Source: Thiorhodospira sibirica ATCC 700588 (lineage in GTDB: Bacteria > Pseudomonadota > Gammaproteobacteria > Ectothiorhodospirales > Ectothiorhodospiraceae). From it: a DNA stretch of 64,000 nt. The stretch covers positions 2,045,193 through 2,109,192 of the forward strand of contig NZ_MU255056.1 of NCBI RefSeq assembly GCF_000227725.2, in the 5' to 3' direction. The notes under the pieces were generated by a model. That model was given only the letters and a program-made list of their open reading frames with translations. It made no database searches and had not been told where the DNA came from. The position numbers and the translations under genes were made by a program. Below are positions 39,106 to 48,243 of this stretch, piece by piece. Within the stretch, counting starts at the first letter, position 1. The number at the start of each line of letters is the position of its first letter.

Positions 39106-40643
39106 AGGCCCTCCTGTGCAGGGGTCGGTTCAAGCAGCAGACGTTGATAGTCCAGCGCCGCCTGTTCGGTTTTGTGTAAAAAGGGTTTGGGGTAAATGCC
39201 TAAGGTGAAAATGGCGAGCACCAGCGTGGCGAGAATCATGCGCTCGCGGCGGCTGAGATCGGCCGGTTGTCCGCCGGGGGCCTGGGCGGGCCCAAAGAGT
39301 AAACGACGCACCAGACGCAGCATATATAAGGCGCCCAGAATCACCCCCAGCACCGCAAGGCTTGCCAGAATCAGCGCATAGTGGCTTTCACCCTGGACAA
39401 AGGCAGGCCAGGCGCCATAAAAAGCCCCCAGTAACACCAGAAACTCTCCGGTAAAGCCGCTGGTGGTGGGCAGGCCGACCGAGGCCAAAGCCAGCAGCAT
39501 GAAAAACAGGGCATAGACGGGCATCCACTTGGCCAGACCGCCGAAAACCGCCAGCTCGCGGTGATGCGTGCGCTCATAAAGCATCCCTACCATGAAAAAT
39601 AGCCCCGCTGAAATCAGGCCGTGGCTAACCATCTGCATGATCGCCCCCTGAATCCCCAGCAGTTCGTAGCTGAGCAGACCGAGCATCACATAACCCATGT
39701 GGCTGATGGAGGAATAGGCGACGATTTTTTTGATGTCATCTTGCACCCAGGCCAGCAAGGCACCGTAAATAATGCTGGCCACTGCCAGGCTCATCAATAC
39801 CGGCGTAAAAAGCTTTGCCGCCTCCGGCAGCATGGGCAGGCCGAGTTTCAAAAAGCCATAGGCGCCCATTTTCAGCAACACCCCGGCCAGCATCACCGAG
39901 CCCGGCGAGGGGGCCTCAACGTGCGCATCGGGTAACCAGGTATGCAGGGGAATGGAGGGAATCTTGATCAAAAAGGCCAGGGTAAAGGCCAGTAACAGCA
40001 GCGTTTGCACCGGCAAGGCCAATTCCAGGGCATACAGATCGCTAAAGGCAAAAGAAGGCGCGCCCTGGGCCGCGTGGGCCGCCAACCCCAGATAGATCAC
40101 AGCGACCAGCATAAAGATACTGCCAAAGGCGGTATAAAGGACAAATTTCACCGTCGCATAAATCCGCCGCTCACCGCCCCAGATGCCGATGATTAAAAAC
40201 ATCGGAATCAGCATCGCCTCCCAGAACAGATAAAACAAAAACAGATTCTGCGCCAGAAAGGTGCCCAGCATCGCAAATTGCAACACCAGCAGCATGGCAT
40301 AAAACAGCTTCACGCTGTGCGTAATGGTACGCACCGCCCCGGCAACCACCAAAGGGCCAAGCAGCGCGGTCAACAGCACCAGCAACAGATTCAGCCCATC
40401 CAGGCCAATGTGATACGCCACGCCCCACGCTGCAATCCAGGGAATCTGCGTGGCAAACTGCAGGCCGCTGACCCCGCTTTCAAAGCGTACAAACAGCCAG
40501 ATCACCAGCAAAAGCTGCACCAGCATGACCGCAAAGGCCAGGGTATACACCGGCGCATCACGCTCACGCGGTAACAAAGGGATCAACAGTGCCCCAACAA
40601 CGGGCAGCCATAACACAAGATTCAAGACAACAGCTTCAGACAC
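39102..40643 (-). CDS. nuoM: NADH-quinone oxidoreductase subunit M
   Basis: A second antiporter-like complex I subunit of 513 residues. Motifs: FWEAMLIPMFLIIGIWGG with the key Glu, KIPSIPLHTWLPDAHVEAP, KKIVAYSSISHMGYVMLG. In nearly all proteobacteria nuoL lies directly upstream in the nuoA-N operon. Here there is no nuoL: an IS5-type transposase relic and plus-strand genes begin within 200-600 bases. Thus nuoMN are separated from the rest of complex I, or belong to a second, partial cluster. Confidence 0.96.
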   Translation of the reverse strand: MSEAVVLNLVLWLPVVGALLIPLLPRERDAPVYTLAFAVMLVQLLLVIWLFVRFESGVSGLQFATQIPWIAAWGVAYHIGLDGLNLLLVLLTALLGPLVVAGAVRTITHSVKLFYAMLLVLQFAMLGTFLAQNLFLFYLFWEAMLIPMFLIIGIWGGERRIYATVKFVLYTAFGSIFMLVAVIYLGLAAHAAQGAPSFAFSDLYALELALPVQTLLLLAFTLAFLIKIPSIPLHTWLPDAHVEAPSPGSVMLAGVLLKMGAYGFLKLGLPMLPEAAKLFTPVLMSLAVASIIYGALLAWVQDDIKKIVAYSSISHMGYVMLGLLSYELLGIQGAIMQMVSHGLISAGLFFMVGMLYERTHHRELAVFGGLAKWMPVYALFFMLLALASVGLPTTSGFTGEFLVLLGAFYGAWPAFVQGESHYALILASLAVLGVILGALYMLRLVRRLLFGPAQAPGGQPADLSRRERMILATLVLAIFTLGIYPKPFLHKTEQAALDYQRLLLEPTPAQEGL

Positions 40644-40691
40644 GGTGCGTGACCTTTCTTAAATATTGGAAAATCCTGTCGGCGGGTTCTT

Positions 40692-40726
40692 ACCTGCCTG
40701 CAGCGACGCACGCGGCGCAGGCAGGT
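40692..40726. repeat. Hairpin-forming inverted repeat upstream of nuoM
   Basis: ACCTGCCTGC pairs exactly with GCAGGCAGGT across 15 bases. It lies about 50 bases upstream of nuoM, near the transposase relic, and may be a leftover element end or a structured leader. Confidence 0.55.
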
Positions 40727-40829
40727 CAGCGGTGGTGCGCACAACATAACACAGACGCACAGGCAAGACGATACTGCCCGCACAGGTGCCGGAACGCCGG
40801 GCAACAGCCCGGCCCTGGGAGTGCGGAGC

Positions 40830-41098
40830 ACGCTGCACTTATTCTGCTTACGGCGGACTGCACACAGGCCGCAACCTTGATCGAAGGCGTGAATGCTGAA
40901 CACCTGCTGGCCGAGCGTGGCGATGACAGCGATGCCATTCAGCGCATCATTCTCCCGCGCAAGCACCGCCCGTTGTCTCGAGCCTATGATGCCCAGCTTT
41001 ACCGTCACCAGCATTGGGTTGAGAATGCCTTCTTGCATCTTAAAAAAGCAGGCGGGGGTTGCCACCCGCTTTGCTTTGATGTTGCGGGGATTTGTTGA
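40830..41098 (+). pseudogene. IS5-family transposase C-terminal relic
   Basis: The plus strand encodes CTQAATLIEGVNAEHLLAER, then a shortened segment, then RPLSRAYDAQLYRHQHWVEN and AFLHLKK. These match the second half of IS5-family transposases, where LLADKGYD and a RHLVENAF block carry the second Asp and the Glu. After LHLKK the normal continuation G-V-A-T-R-F-A is in a different frame, showing an indel in the G5 tract near 41056. An internal deletion and missing N-terminus make it a relic. Confidence 0.72.
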
Positions 41099-41239
41099 TT
41101 GTGGGCCATGCTCAGGGCATTTTGTCGGGTGCGTCCAGCGTGTCAGGGGTGTATGCTGGTGTAATATTGCGGTTATTTAACCCCCAGCCGGGCGTGAGCC
41201 GGGCTGCCGATGCCCGCAAAAACTCAATGTGAGGTTCGT

Positions 41240-41479
41240 ATGCGTATCTTGTTACTGGTTGTGGCCATTGTTCTGGTTTTTTTGATTGTGCGCACCCTGC
41301 TGCTCACGCCGCCGCGCTCCCGTCCGCCGCTGCCCAAAGATGAACAGCCCCACAGGGCTGTGGCGCAAGACATGGTGCGCTGTCACCGCTGTGGTTTGCA
41401 TATCCCGGTACAGGAGGCGATGGTGCGGGCGGATCGCTATTATTGCTCCGCAGAGCATTGCGAGCGGGATCAGCCTTGA
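41240..41479 (+). CDS. PP0621-type small membrane protein with cysteine motif
   Basis: A 79-residue protein with one N-terminal membrane helix (LLLVVAIVLVFLIVRTLLL), a Pro/Arg linker and a CHRCGLHIPVQEA segment followed by YYCSAEHCERDQP, likely a small zinc-binding fold. Homologues are annotated as PP0621 family; no function is known. ATG 41240 is used because the membrane helix begins there. The 3' end overlaps the convergent dtd gene by 10 bases. Confidence 0.82.
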   Translation: MRILLLVVAIVLVFLIVRTLLLTPPRSRPPLPKDEQPHRAVAQDMVRCHRCGLHIPVQEAMVRADRYYCSAEHCERDQP

Positions 41480-41928
41480 GTGTCGCGGGCCTGGACCTGA
41501 AGCCAGAAGGTGACCGGGCCGTCGTTGATCAGATGAACCTGCATATCTGCACCAAATACCCCGCTGACAACCGGCTGATGCTGTGCCTGGGCGGTGTGCA
41601 GGAGGTGGGTAAACAGGGCCTGGCCCTGTTCGGACGGGGCTGCCGGGGTAAAGCTTGGGCGATGGCCTTTGCGGGTATCGGCGGCAAGGGTAAATTGCGG
41701 CACCAGCATCAGCCCGGCGTTAAGATCATGCAGGCTCAGATTCATGCGCTCCTGGGCATCGGCAAACAGTCTATAGGCCAGGATGCGCTGCGCCAGACGT
41801 TCAGCCTGCTGAGCCGTGTCGGTACGCTCAACCCCGATCAGGGCCACCACCCCGCGTTCAATCGCGCAATGGGTCTGTCCGGCAATGCACAGCTGCGCCT
41901 GGCTTACACGTTGCAGCAAGGCAATCAT
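41470..41928 (-). CDS. dtd: D-aminoacyl-tRNA deacylase
   Basis: Removes D-amino acids and glycine mis-charged onto tRNAs. The 152-residue length is standard. The active-site segments are MLVPQFTLAAD and the cross-subunit NDGPVTFWL with the Gly-Pro motif. The usual Ser-Gln of the SQxxT motif reads Pro-Gln, a variant I believe occurs in other proteobacteria. Its start overlaps the ttcA stop by 4 bases, indicating one transcript. Confidence 0.95.
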   Translation of the reverse strand: MIALLQRVSQAQLCIAGQTHCAIERGVVALIGVERTDTAQQAERLAQRILAYRLFADAQERMNLSLHDLNAGLMLVPQFTLAADTRKGHRPSFTPAAPSEQGQALFTHLLHTAQAQHQPVVSGVFGADMQVHLINDGPVTFWLQVQARDTQG

Positions 41929-42695
41929 TCAGGCTGTTCCGCCACTGCGGTGACGTCCGCTAAACCGGCAGACATCAGCGGGCGCAAGGTAGTCAGCAGG
42001 GTGCGAAACAGCCGGGGGTTTTGCTGCTCTTCCTGGGCCAACAGGGTTTTCATGTGCTGGCGCTGGGTGGGTTTGGCAAAACAGGCCGGGCAGTTTTCAT
42101 AAATCACCGGCAAGCCGACCGCCTGCGCAAAGGCCGCTGTCTGGCGTTCGCGCACATAAACGAGTGGGCGGATCACGCGCAGATCCCCGGCATCAATCTG
42201 ATAATGGGCCTTCATGGTTTGCAGGCGTCCGCCGTGAAAGGCGCTCATCATAAAGCTTTCGGCCAGATCATCCAGATGTTGACCCAGGGCTAAGACCTGA
42301 TAGCCGTGCTCGCGGGCGGTGCGATACATCAGACCACGACGCATGCGCGAGCAAAAGGCACAAAAGGAGTCATTGTCCATGTGTTTATGCGCCAATTCGA
42401 CAATCGGCTCGCGCACATAGTGATAGCGAATCCCCAAGGATTCCACATAGGGAACCAATACTGAGGGATCAAAGCCCTCGGCCTGCGGATCAATGGTGAC
42501 CACGCCCAGTTCAAAATGAATCGGGGCACGCTGACGCAAATCGCGCAGAATGTGCAGCAGGCTCAGCGAGTCCTTACCGCCGGACAGTCCCAGCAGGATA
42601 CGATCACCGGCACGGATCATGGCAAAATCGCCAATCGCCTGACCCGCCAGGCGGCGCAAGGAGCGCGGAGAAAGGGGCTGTGTTTTGGGGCTCAA
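41925..42695 (-). CDS. ttcA: tRNA 2-thiocytidine(32) synthetase
   Basis: Thiolates C32 of certain tRNAs using an Fe-S cluster. The PP-loop is LLGLSGGKDSLSLLHIL. The two CxxC pairs are CAFC in DSFCAFCSRMRRG and CPAC in YENCPACFAKP. The frame is open back to 42926, but that part holds an intrinsic terminator and no homology. I place the start at TTG 42695, giving about 256 residues, beginning just before the conserved LRRLAGQAIGDFAMI. A different nearby start is possible. Confidence 0.93.
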   Translation of the reverse strand: MSPKTQPLSPRSLRRLAGQAIGDFAMIRAGDRILLGLSGGKDSLSLLHILRDLRQRAPIHFELGVVTIDPQAEGFDPSVLVPYVESLGIRYHYVREPIVELAHKHMDNDSFCAFCSRMRRGLMYRTAREHGYQVLALGQHLDDLAESFMMSAFHGGRLQTMKAHYQIDAGDLRVIRPLVYVRERQTAAFAQAVGLPVIYENCPACFAKPTQRQHMKTLLAQEEQQNPRLFRTLLTTLRPLMSAGLADVTAVAEQPE

Positions 42696-42756
42696 GGTCG
42701 TTAACGCACAATCTTTGATAAAGTCGCTGATTCTACGCCAAACGGGCCCAAAGATA

Positions 42757-42783
42757 AAAAGACCCCGGCCAGGGCGGCCGGGG
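42757..42783 (-). terminator. Intrinsic terminator upstream of ttcA, minus strand
   Basis: On the minus strand, CCCCGGCC and GGCCGGGG form an 8-bp stem around 5 bases, followed by TCTTTTTATC. It lies about 60 bases before the ttcA start and must end a short upstream transcript or act as an attenuator. The region 42784-43120 upstream of it has no gene that I recognise; it also contains TGAATCGCATTCA, a short palindrome near 42969. Confidence 0.82.
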
Positions 42784-43120
42784 TAGAGCCTTCCTGGCGA
42801 CCTTAGGTGATAGACCATGTTGCTGCACAGGCGACTGCAGCATGGCAAATCCACGCTATATGATTCCACAAAACTTATGCGGTTACACCCCGCTTTGGAG
42901 TCATAAACCAGGGTATTTGCACGCAAATTGTGTAGGAAAATTCTTACATGGACTGATCCGGTTAAAGTGAATGCGATTCATTCTCAAAAATCCATCTCAT
43001 GGCCTCTGGAGGCGAGCTTTTAAGCCTTGGGCTTGGTGCGACTGCGCGCCAAACTTACGCAGGCCGGGCAAAAAGATGTAAAATTTCAGCGATCCCTCAA
43101 GAAATTAGGTTTTAGGAACC
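42784..43120. other. Intergenic region, possible small RNA source
   Basis: Separates the minus-strand terminator near ttcA from the plus-strand HDOD gene. A minus-strand transcript starting here and ending at the terminator would be roughly 100-200 nt. No RNA family was recognised and no convincing promoter was found by eye. Confidence 0.4.
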
Positions 43121-44350
43121 ATGCCTGTTGAACATATTGATGCGCTGATTCATGCCAATCTCTCACCGTTAGTGGAAATCAGTGAGCCGAAGCGGCGCAG
43201 ACTGCTTGAGGTGGCCGCGCATGTAGACGCCTTGGTCCCCGGTGATAAGCTTGATGCCAGTGATTGGAAGGAGTGGTTTTTATATCTGATCGAAGGACGG
43301 GTGGCCTTGGTGTCTCGCGGTGTGGCTGAAAATATCAAAAGCGCCGAGCCGCGTGCCTTGACGCCGCTGTTTGGCGAACGTCTGGCGGGCGAGTTTGTGG
43401 TGGCGGAAAGCCCGTGCAAGGTGCTTAAAGTGGATCGCCGGGCCTGCAATGCCTTGTTAAATCAGGAGCGCACCGCAGGCTTTAAGGTGCAGGATGTGGA
43501 GGCAAATATTGAGGAAACCAGTGTCTTTGAAGAGGTGCTTAAGGCGGCCCGTGCCAAGCGCCTGGATCTGCCTTCCATGCCGGAGGTGGCGGTGCGTATC
43601 CAGCAGATGACCCAGGATGACGAGGTGGGTATCCGCGAGCTGGTGCAGGTGATTCAGATGGATCCGGCGATTGCCGGGGCCTTGATTCATGCCACTAACA
43701 GCCCGCTGTATCGCGGCACCAAGAAGATTGACAATATTCGCGATGCGGTTTTGCGCATCGGTTTGAACACCACCCGCAAGCTGGCCAGTAATATCGCCCT
43801 GCGCCACTGCTTTAAGACCAGTTCTGCGACCGTGCGTGAACGGATGCATACGCTCTGGACGCAAAGCATCAATGTCTCGTCGATTTGTTTTGTGTTGGCC
43901 CGCCGCATCCCCGGTTTTGAACCGGAGCGCGCCCTGCTGGCCGGGCTGATTCATCAGATTGGGGTGATTCCGATTCTTAACTACATTGCCAAACATCAGG
44001 CGAATCTGGAAGCCGCCGTGCTGGAAAAAACCATCAACAAGTTGCACCTCATGACCGGGGTGATGGTGGCCAATTATTGGGGGCTGGATGCTGAATTGGT
44101 CGCGGTGGTGGAACAAAGCCACGATTGGCAGCGCGATAAAGACACCCCGCCGGATTACTGTGATCTGGTCATCATAGCGCGCCTGCTCAACCTGCAGGAG
44201 AGTGAACACGCCACCCCATTGCCACGTCCTGATGAAATACCTGCCTTCCAGAAATTTAACTTGGGTATGATGGACGAAAACTGTAACTTGCGGCTGCTCA
44301 AAGAAGCCGAGCATGAACTTAATGCCATTAAACAGGTGCTTAATGTCTGA
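43121..44350 (+). CDS. HDOD-domain signalling protein, first of two paralogues
   Basis: A 409-residue soluble protein. The first 125 residues resemble a cyclic-nucleotide-binding-like fold (LYLIEGRVALVSRG, then AESPCKVLKVDRRACNALL), without an obvious complete nucleotide pocket. The HDOD domain spans about 145-350: LDLPSMPEVAVRIQQMTQDD, VIQMDPAIAGALIHATNSPL, DAVLRIGLNTTRKLASNIAL. HDOD proteins lack the metal-binding HD pair and act as protein-interaction regulators, often in motility or c-di-GMP pathways. The stop overlaps the start of the next gene by 8 bases. Confidence 0.9.
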   Translation: MPVEHIDALIHANLSPLVEISEPKRRRLLEVAAHVDALVPGDKLDASDWKEWFLYLIEGRVALVSRGVAENIKSAEPRALTPLFGERLAGEFVVAESPCKVLKVDRRACNALLNQERTAGFKVQDVEANIEETSVFEEVLKAARAKRLDLPSMPEVAVRIQQMTQDDEVGIRELVQVIQMDPAIAGALIHATNSPLYRGTKKIDNIRDAVLRIGLNTTRKLASNIALRHCFKTSSATVRERMHTLWTQSINVSSICFVLARRIPGFEPERALLAGLIHQIGVIPILNYIAKHQANLEAAVLEKTINKLHLMTGVMVANYWGLDAELVAVVEQSHDWQRDKDTPPDYCDLVIIARLLNLQESEHATPLPRPDEIPAFQKFNLGMMDENCNLRLLKEAEHELNAIKQVLNV

Positions 44351-45584
44351 TCAACGTCTCCAAGGATTGCTTGAAACACTGTCGCCGGTGGAAGAACTGA
44401 CTCCGGAAAACCGCGAACGCCTTGCACAAAAAGCCCAGTATCTTCCGCTAAAAGCCGGGGAAAAACTTAATGCGGCACAGGAACATCGCTGGCTGTTGTA
44501 TCTGATTGAGGGGACGCTGGGGGTCTTGTCCAATGGCAAAACCGAGACTTTCCAGGCCGGCTCAGCCCGCGCCCGCCAGCCGATTTTTTCAGATACCCAG
44601 CTTAAAGATCAGGCCGTTGCCGGGTCCAGCGGGCGCTTGTTGCGTCTGGATCGTAATCTCTACGACACCTTAAAACAGCATCAGAACAAGGCCGGCTATG
44701 AACTTGAAGATGTCGAGCTCAGTGACACGGAAAATGAGATTTTTTTGCAGATTTATCAGGCCTGCCTGAGCAAAACGCTTACACTTCCCGTGCTGCCTGA
44801 AGTGGCGGTGAAGGTGCAGGGGACCGTCAATGACCCGAATGTAGATGTCACCCAGCTGGCGCGTATCGTGCAAATGGATCTGGGCATTACTGCCGGTCTT
44901 TTGCAGGCGGCCAACAGCGCTTTGTACGCCGGGAGCCAATCGGTGGCGCATGTGCGCGATGCGATTGTGCGCCTGGGCCTCGATGCCACGCGCAAGCTGG
45001 TATTAAGCATTGCCCTTAAGCAGGTCTTTCAGAGCCAATCGCCGGTGTTGCGCGACTATATGCATGAACTCTGGGAGCGCAGCGTACATGTCTCGGCACT
45101 GAGTTATGCCATTGCTAGCTACAGCAAACGCCCCGGCATAGACCCGGAACATGCCATGCTGGCCGGGCTTTTGTGTGATATCGGCGAGGTCCCGGTGCTC
45201 AATTACCTGCAACAGCAGGGTCTCAACCCAAGTCATAGCGAGATCGTCAAGATCACCACTAAATTGCATGATATGGTGGGCGAGATGGTGGTCAACTCCT
45301 GGGGCATGGGGCCGGATATCAGTCAGGTGGCGCGCGAATCACGCGACTGGCAACGTAAGACCACGCAGAACAAACCGGATTATTGCGATGTTGTGATTGT
45401 TGCCAGGCTCTACCGTGAGTTGCAAAAATTCGGTGAAACCGGCCTGCCGCGCTACGATCAGGTACCCGCCTTCACCCGGCTGGGCCTGCCCCCGCCCTTG
45501 CCCGAGACACCGCTGGAGTGCAAGGCAGTGACTGACTCACTCGCTGAAATCAACGCCATTCTGACGCTTTTCCAGGCCAAGTAA
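44343..45584 (+). CDS. HDOD-domain signalling protein, second of two paralogues
   Basis: A 413-residue homologue of the upstream gene with the same architecture: N-terminal cNMP-like part (LLYLIEGTLGVLSNGKTETF) and HDOD domain (LTLPVLPEVAVKVQGTVNDP, IVQMDLGITAGLLQAANSAL, DAIVRLGLDATRKLVLSIAL). ATG 44343 is chosen because it opens at MSDQRLQGLLETLSP and overlaps the previous stop as ATGTCTGA, implying translational coupling and perhaps a heteromeric complex. The pair looks like an old tandem duplication. Confidence 0.9.
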   Translation: MSDQRLQGLLETLSPVEELTPENRERLAQKAQYLPLKAGEKLNAAQEHRWLLYLIEGTLGVLSNGKTETFQAGSARARQPIFSDTQLKDQAVAGSSGRLLRLDRNLYDTLKQHQNKAGYELEDVELSDTENEIFLQIYQACLSKTLTLPVLPEVAVKVQGTVNDPNVDVTQLARIVQMDLGITAGLLQAANSALYAGSQSVAHVRDAIVRLGLDATRKLVLSIALKQVFQSQSPVLRDYMHELWERSVHVSALSYAIASYSKRPGIDPEHAMLAGLLCDIGEVPVLNYLQQQGLNPSHSEIVKITTKLHDMVGEMVVNSWGMGPDISQVARESRDWQRKTTQNKPDYCDVVIVARLYRELQKFGETGLPRYDQVPAFTRLGLPPPLPETPLECKAVTDSLAEINAILTLFQAK

Positions 45585-45654
45585 CGCGATTCCCGCCGCT
45601 TTGATCAGACTCTGGCCACTGTTGTGTCTGCGACACTGACCCGGAACGACGCTG

Positions 45655-48240
45655 ATGCACGGTGAGATTGACGCGCAGACGGCGCCGCTTCATGCCTACT
45701 CGGTGTCTGCGCAACGCTACGATGCCTTGTATGCGTCCACCGCTCAGCTACGCCCGCCGTGGCAACATCTGCTGGCCGCCCTGCATGAACTGGGGCCAGA
45801 GCAGCTGTGTGAACGCCAGCGCACCACCCGCCGCCTGCTGCGCGAAAGCGGGGTCACTTATCATGTCTATTCCGACCCGCAAGGTAATGAACGCCCCTGG
45901 CCGCTGGATCTGATTCCACTGCTGATTGACAGCAGCGAGTGGGCCGAGATTGAGGCCGGACTGATTCAGCGCGCCGAGCTGTTTAATCTGATTTTGCAGG
46001 ATCTGTATGGCCCGCGCAGTCTCCTGCGTCTGGGGTTGTTACCGCCGGAGGTCGTACTGGGGCATCCGGGATTTTTGCGCCCCTGTGATGGGACCTTTAA
46101 CAGCCCGCATGCGCTGACGCTGTATGCCGCCGATCTGGTGCGCACCGCCGATGGCCAGATCTGGATCAATGCCGATCATACCCAGGCGCCCTCTGGGGCC
46201 GGTTATGCCCTGGAAAATCGCGTGATTTTATCGCGGGTATTGCCCAGCTTGTATCGTGATTCCCAGGTCCATCGCCTGGCCTTTTTCTTTCAAAGCCTGC
46301 GCACGACATTAAGCCGCCTGGCCCGCCCTATGCAGCGTGAGCCACGGGTGGTGTTACTCTCTCCCGGTCCCTGGAATGAGGCCTGGTTTGAACACGGCTA
46401 TCTCGCCAATTATCTGGGCTATACCTTGGTGCAAGGGGAGGATTTGCTGGTCTCTGATGCACGGGTATGGCTGAAAACCCTGCAGGGGCTGGAACCGGTG
46501 GATGTGATCTTGCGACGCGTGGATGACAGCTACTGCGATCCTCTCGAACTGCGCCCGGATTCCCGTCTGGGCGTGGCCGGTCTGGTGCAGGCGGTGCGTG
46601 AAGGGAATGTGGCCATTGCCAATCCGCTGGGCAGTGGCATTCTGGAATCCCCGGCACTGCTGGCCTTCCTGCCCCGCCTGGCGCGCCACTTTCTTGGTCA
46701 TGAGCTGCGTCTGCCCAGTGTGGCTACTTGGTGGTGCGGGGAGAAAACCGCCTGTCACTATGTCCTGAGTCATTTGCGCGAGCTGGTGGTGTATGCCCTG
46801 GAACGCTACGACGCCGCCCTGCACGCGATTTATCCGGCCAAGCTGAATCAGGCAAATTACCGGCAGCTCATCGCCCGGATTAAACACAACCCCGCAGGCT
46901 TTGCCGCCCAAGAAATCCTCCCTCTGGCGGCCCTGCCTACCCTGAATGAGGCCGGACACCTGGAGCCGCGTCAGGGCCTGTTGCGGGCCTTTTTATGTGC
47001 GCGGGAGGACGACTATGTGGTGATGCCCGGCGGTCTGACCCGTGTGGCCGGACAGCCCGACAGCGCGCAGGTCTCCAATCAGCAGGGCGGCATCAGCAAA
47101 GACACCTGGGTCCTGGCCTCTGAGCCGGAAAAACAGCACAGCCCGCAAAGCCCCCGGCATAGCCCCGCAAGCGCAGGACACTACACCCCGCTGCCGGGCC
47201 GGGTGGCAGAAAATCTCTTCTGGCTGGGACGTTATGCCGAGCGCGGCGAAGCCACGCCGAGGTTGTTGCGGGTGATTTTCAAGCGTCGCCGCCTGGCCCT
47301 GGAAAGCGCCACCACCTACGATCAGGGAGCCTTGGAATGTCTGCTGCAGGCGCTGACCCATGTGACCACCACCTATCCCGGCTTCATTCCCCCGGATAAT
47401 GCCAGTTTTAGCGCCCCGGAGGCGGAGCTGGCCGACCTGGTATTCAATGTCCAGCGCCCCGGCACGGTCAGTTTTACCCTGAACGCCTTGATTCGCTCGG
47501 CTTACGCGCTGCGTGATCGCATCTCCAGCGATAGCTGGCGGGTGCTGGCAGACCTGCGCGAGCAGCTAAAAAGCCTGGAGCAGACCCACACCCAAGACTT
47601 AGAACAGCTGCGCGCCAGCCTTGATCAACTATTAACCCGACTGCTGGCCCTAGCCGGCCTGGCACAGGAAAATACCCCGCACACCCTGGAATGGGCCTTT
47701 CTCGATGCTGGGCGGCGACTGGAGCGCGGCTGGCTGTTGTGCGCCCTGCTGCGCGCCACCTTGATCAATCTGCGCAGCACCGAAACCATCACAGAAGCAA
47801 CCAGCTTGGCCGATTCAGACCCCACCGAAATGCTTTTGCTGGAGGCGATTCTGGAATATACCGACAGCCTGTCGGCCTATCGCACCACCCATCAGAAAAC
47901 CACCCCCGAGGTGTGCCGCGTGCTGGATCTGATCCTGCTGGATGAACGCAACCCGCGTTCCTTGCTGTTTCAGCTGGAACGCCTGGAGCAGCACGCCAAA
48001 ACCATGCCGCATCATCACCCCGGCCCACGCCTTACCGCTGTGGAACACCCGCTAATTGAGGCCCGCACCGCACTGCGCCTGGCCGACATTGCCAAACTGG
48101 CCTGTGCCGATCGCGAATTGGCACAACGCCACGCACTTGATCAACTCCTCGCCTATCAGCAAGATCGCCTGACGCAAGCGGCCTTAGCCCTCTTTGAAAC
48201 CTACTTCGCGTTTGGCCACAGCCAGCATCGTCTGGCCTGA
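45655..48240 (+). CDS. Fusion of circularly permuted ATP-grasp and alpha-E domains
   Basis: An 861-residue protein. Residues about 1-480 match the circularly permuted type 2 ATP-grasp family: YHVYSDPQGNERPWPLDLIP, ALENRVILSRVLPSLYRDSQ and VDVILRRVDDSYCDPLELRP. Residues about 515-850 match the helical alpha-E domain: LPGRVAENLFWLGRYAERGE begins it. The two are separate neighbouring genes in many bacteria, usually with a transglutaminase-like and a proteasome-like peptidase gene; here they are fused and the partners are missing. A role in making or modifying a peptide is suspected for these families, without firm biochemistry. Confidence 0.9.
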   Translation: MHGEIDAQTAPLHAYSVSAQRYDALYASTAQLRPPWQHLLAALHELGPEQLCERQRTTRRLLRESGVTYHVYSDPQGNERPWPLDLIPLLIDSSEWAEIEAGLIQRAELFNLILQDLYGPRSLLRLGLLPPEVVLGHPGFLRPCDGTFNSPHALTLYAADLVRTADGQIWINADHTQAPSGAGYALENRVILSRVLPSLYRDSQVHRLAFFFQSLRTTLSRLARPMQREPRVVLLSPGPWNEAWFEHGYLANYLGYTLVQGEDLLVSDARVWLKTLQGLEPVDVILRRVDDSYCDPLELRPDSRLGVAGLVQAVREGNVAIANPLGSGILESPALLAFLPRLARHFLGHELRLPSVATWWCGEKTACHYVLSHLRELVVYALERYDAALHAIYPAKLNQANYRQLIARIKHNPAGFAAQEILPLAALPTLNEAGHLEPRQGLLRAFLCAREDDYVVMPGGLTRVAGQPDSAQVSNQQGGISKDTWVLASEPEKQHSPQSPRHSPASAGHYTPLPGRVAENLFWLGRYAERGEATPRLLRVIFKRRRLALESATTYDQGALECLLQALTHVTTTYPGFIPPDNASFSAPEAELADLVFNVQRPGTVSFTLNALIRSAYALRDRISSDSWRVLADLREQLKSLEQTHTQDLEQLRASLDQLLTRLLALAGLAQENTPHTLEWAFLDAGRRLERGWLLCALLRATLINLRSTETITEATSLADSDPTEMLLLEAILEYTDSLSAYRTTHQKTTPEVCRVLDLILLDERNPRSLLFQLERLEQHAKTMPHHHPGPRLTAVEHPLIEARTALRLADIAKLACADRELAQRHALDQLLAYQQDRLTQAALALFETYFAFGHSQHRLA

Positions 48241-48243
48241 ACC

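Noticed and set aside
40589-40830. Plus-strand coding sequence upstream of the IS5 relic
   Set aside because: The frame is open here by chance, overlapping the nuoM start and a hairpin, with no transposase similarity before about 40830.
42696-42926. N-terminal extension of TtcA
   Set aside because: It contains an intrinsic terminator and has no similarity to TtcA; the family N-terminus fits a start near 42695.
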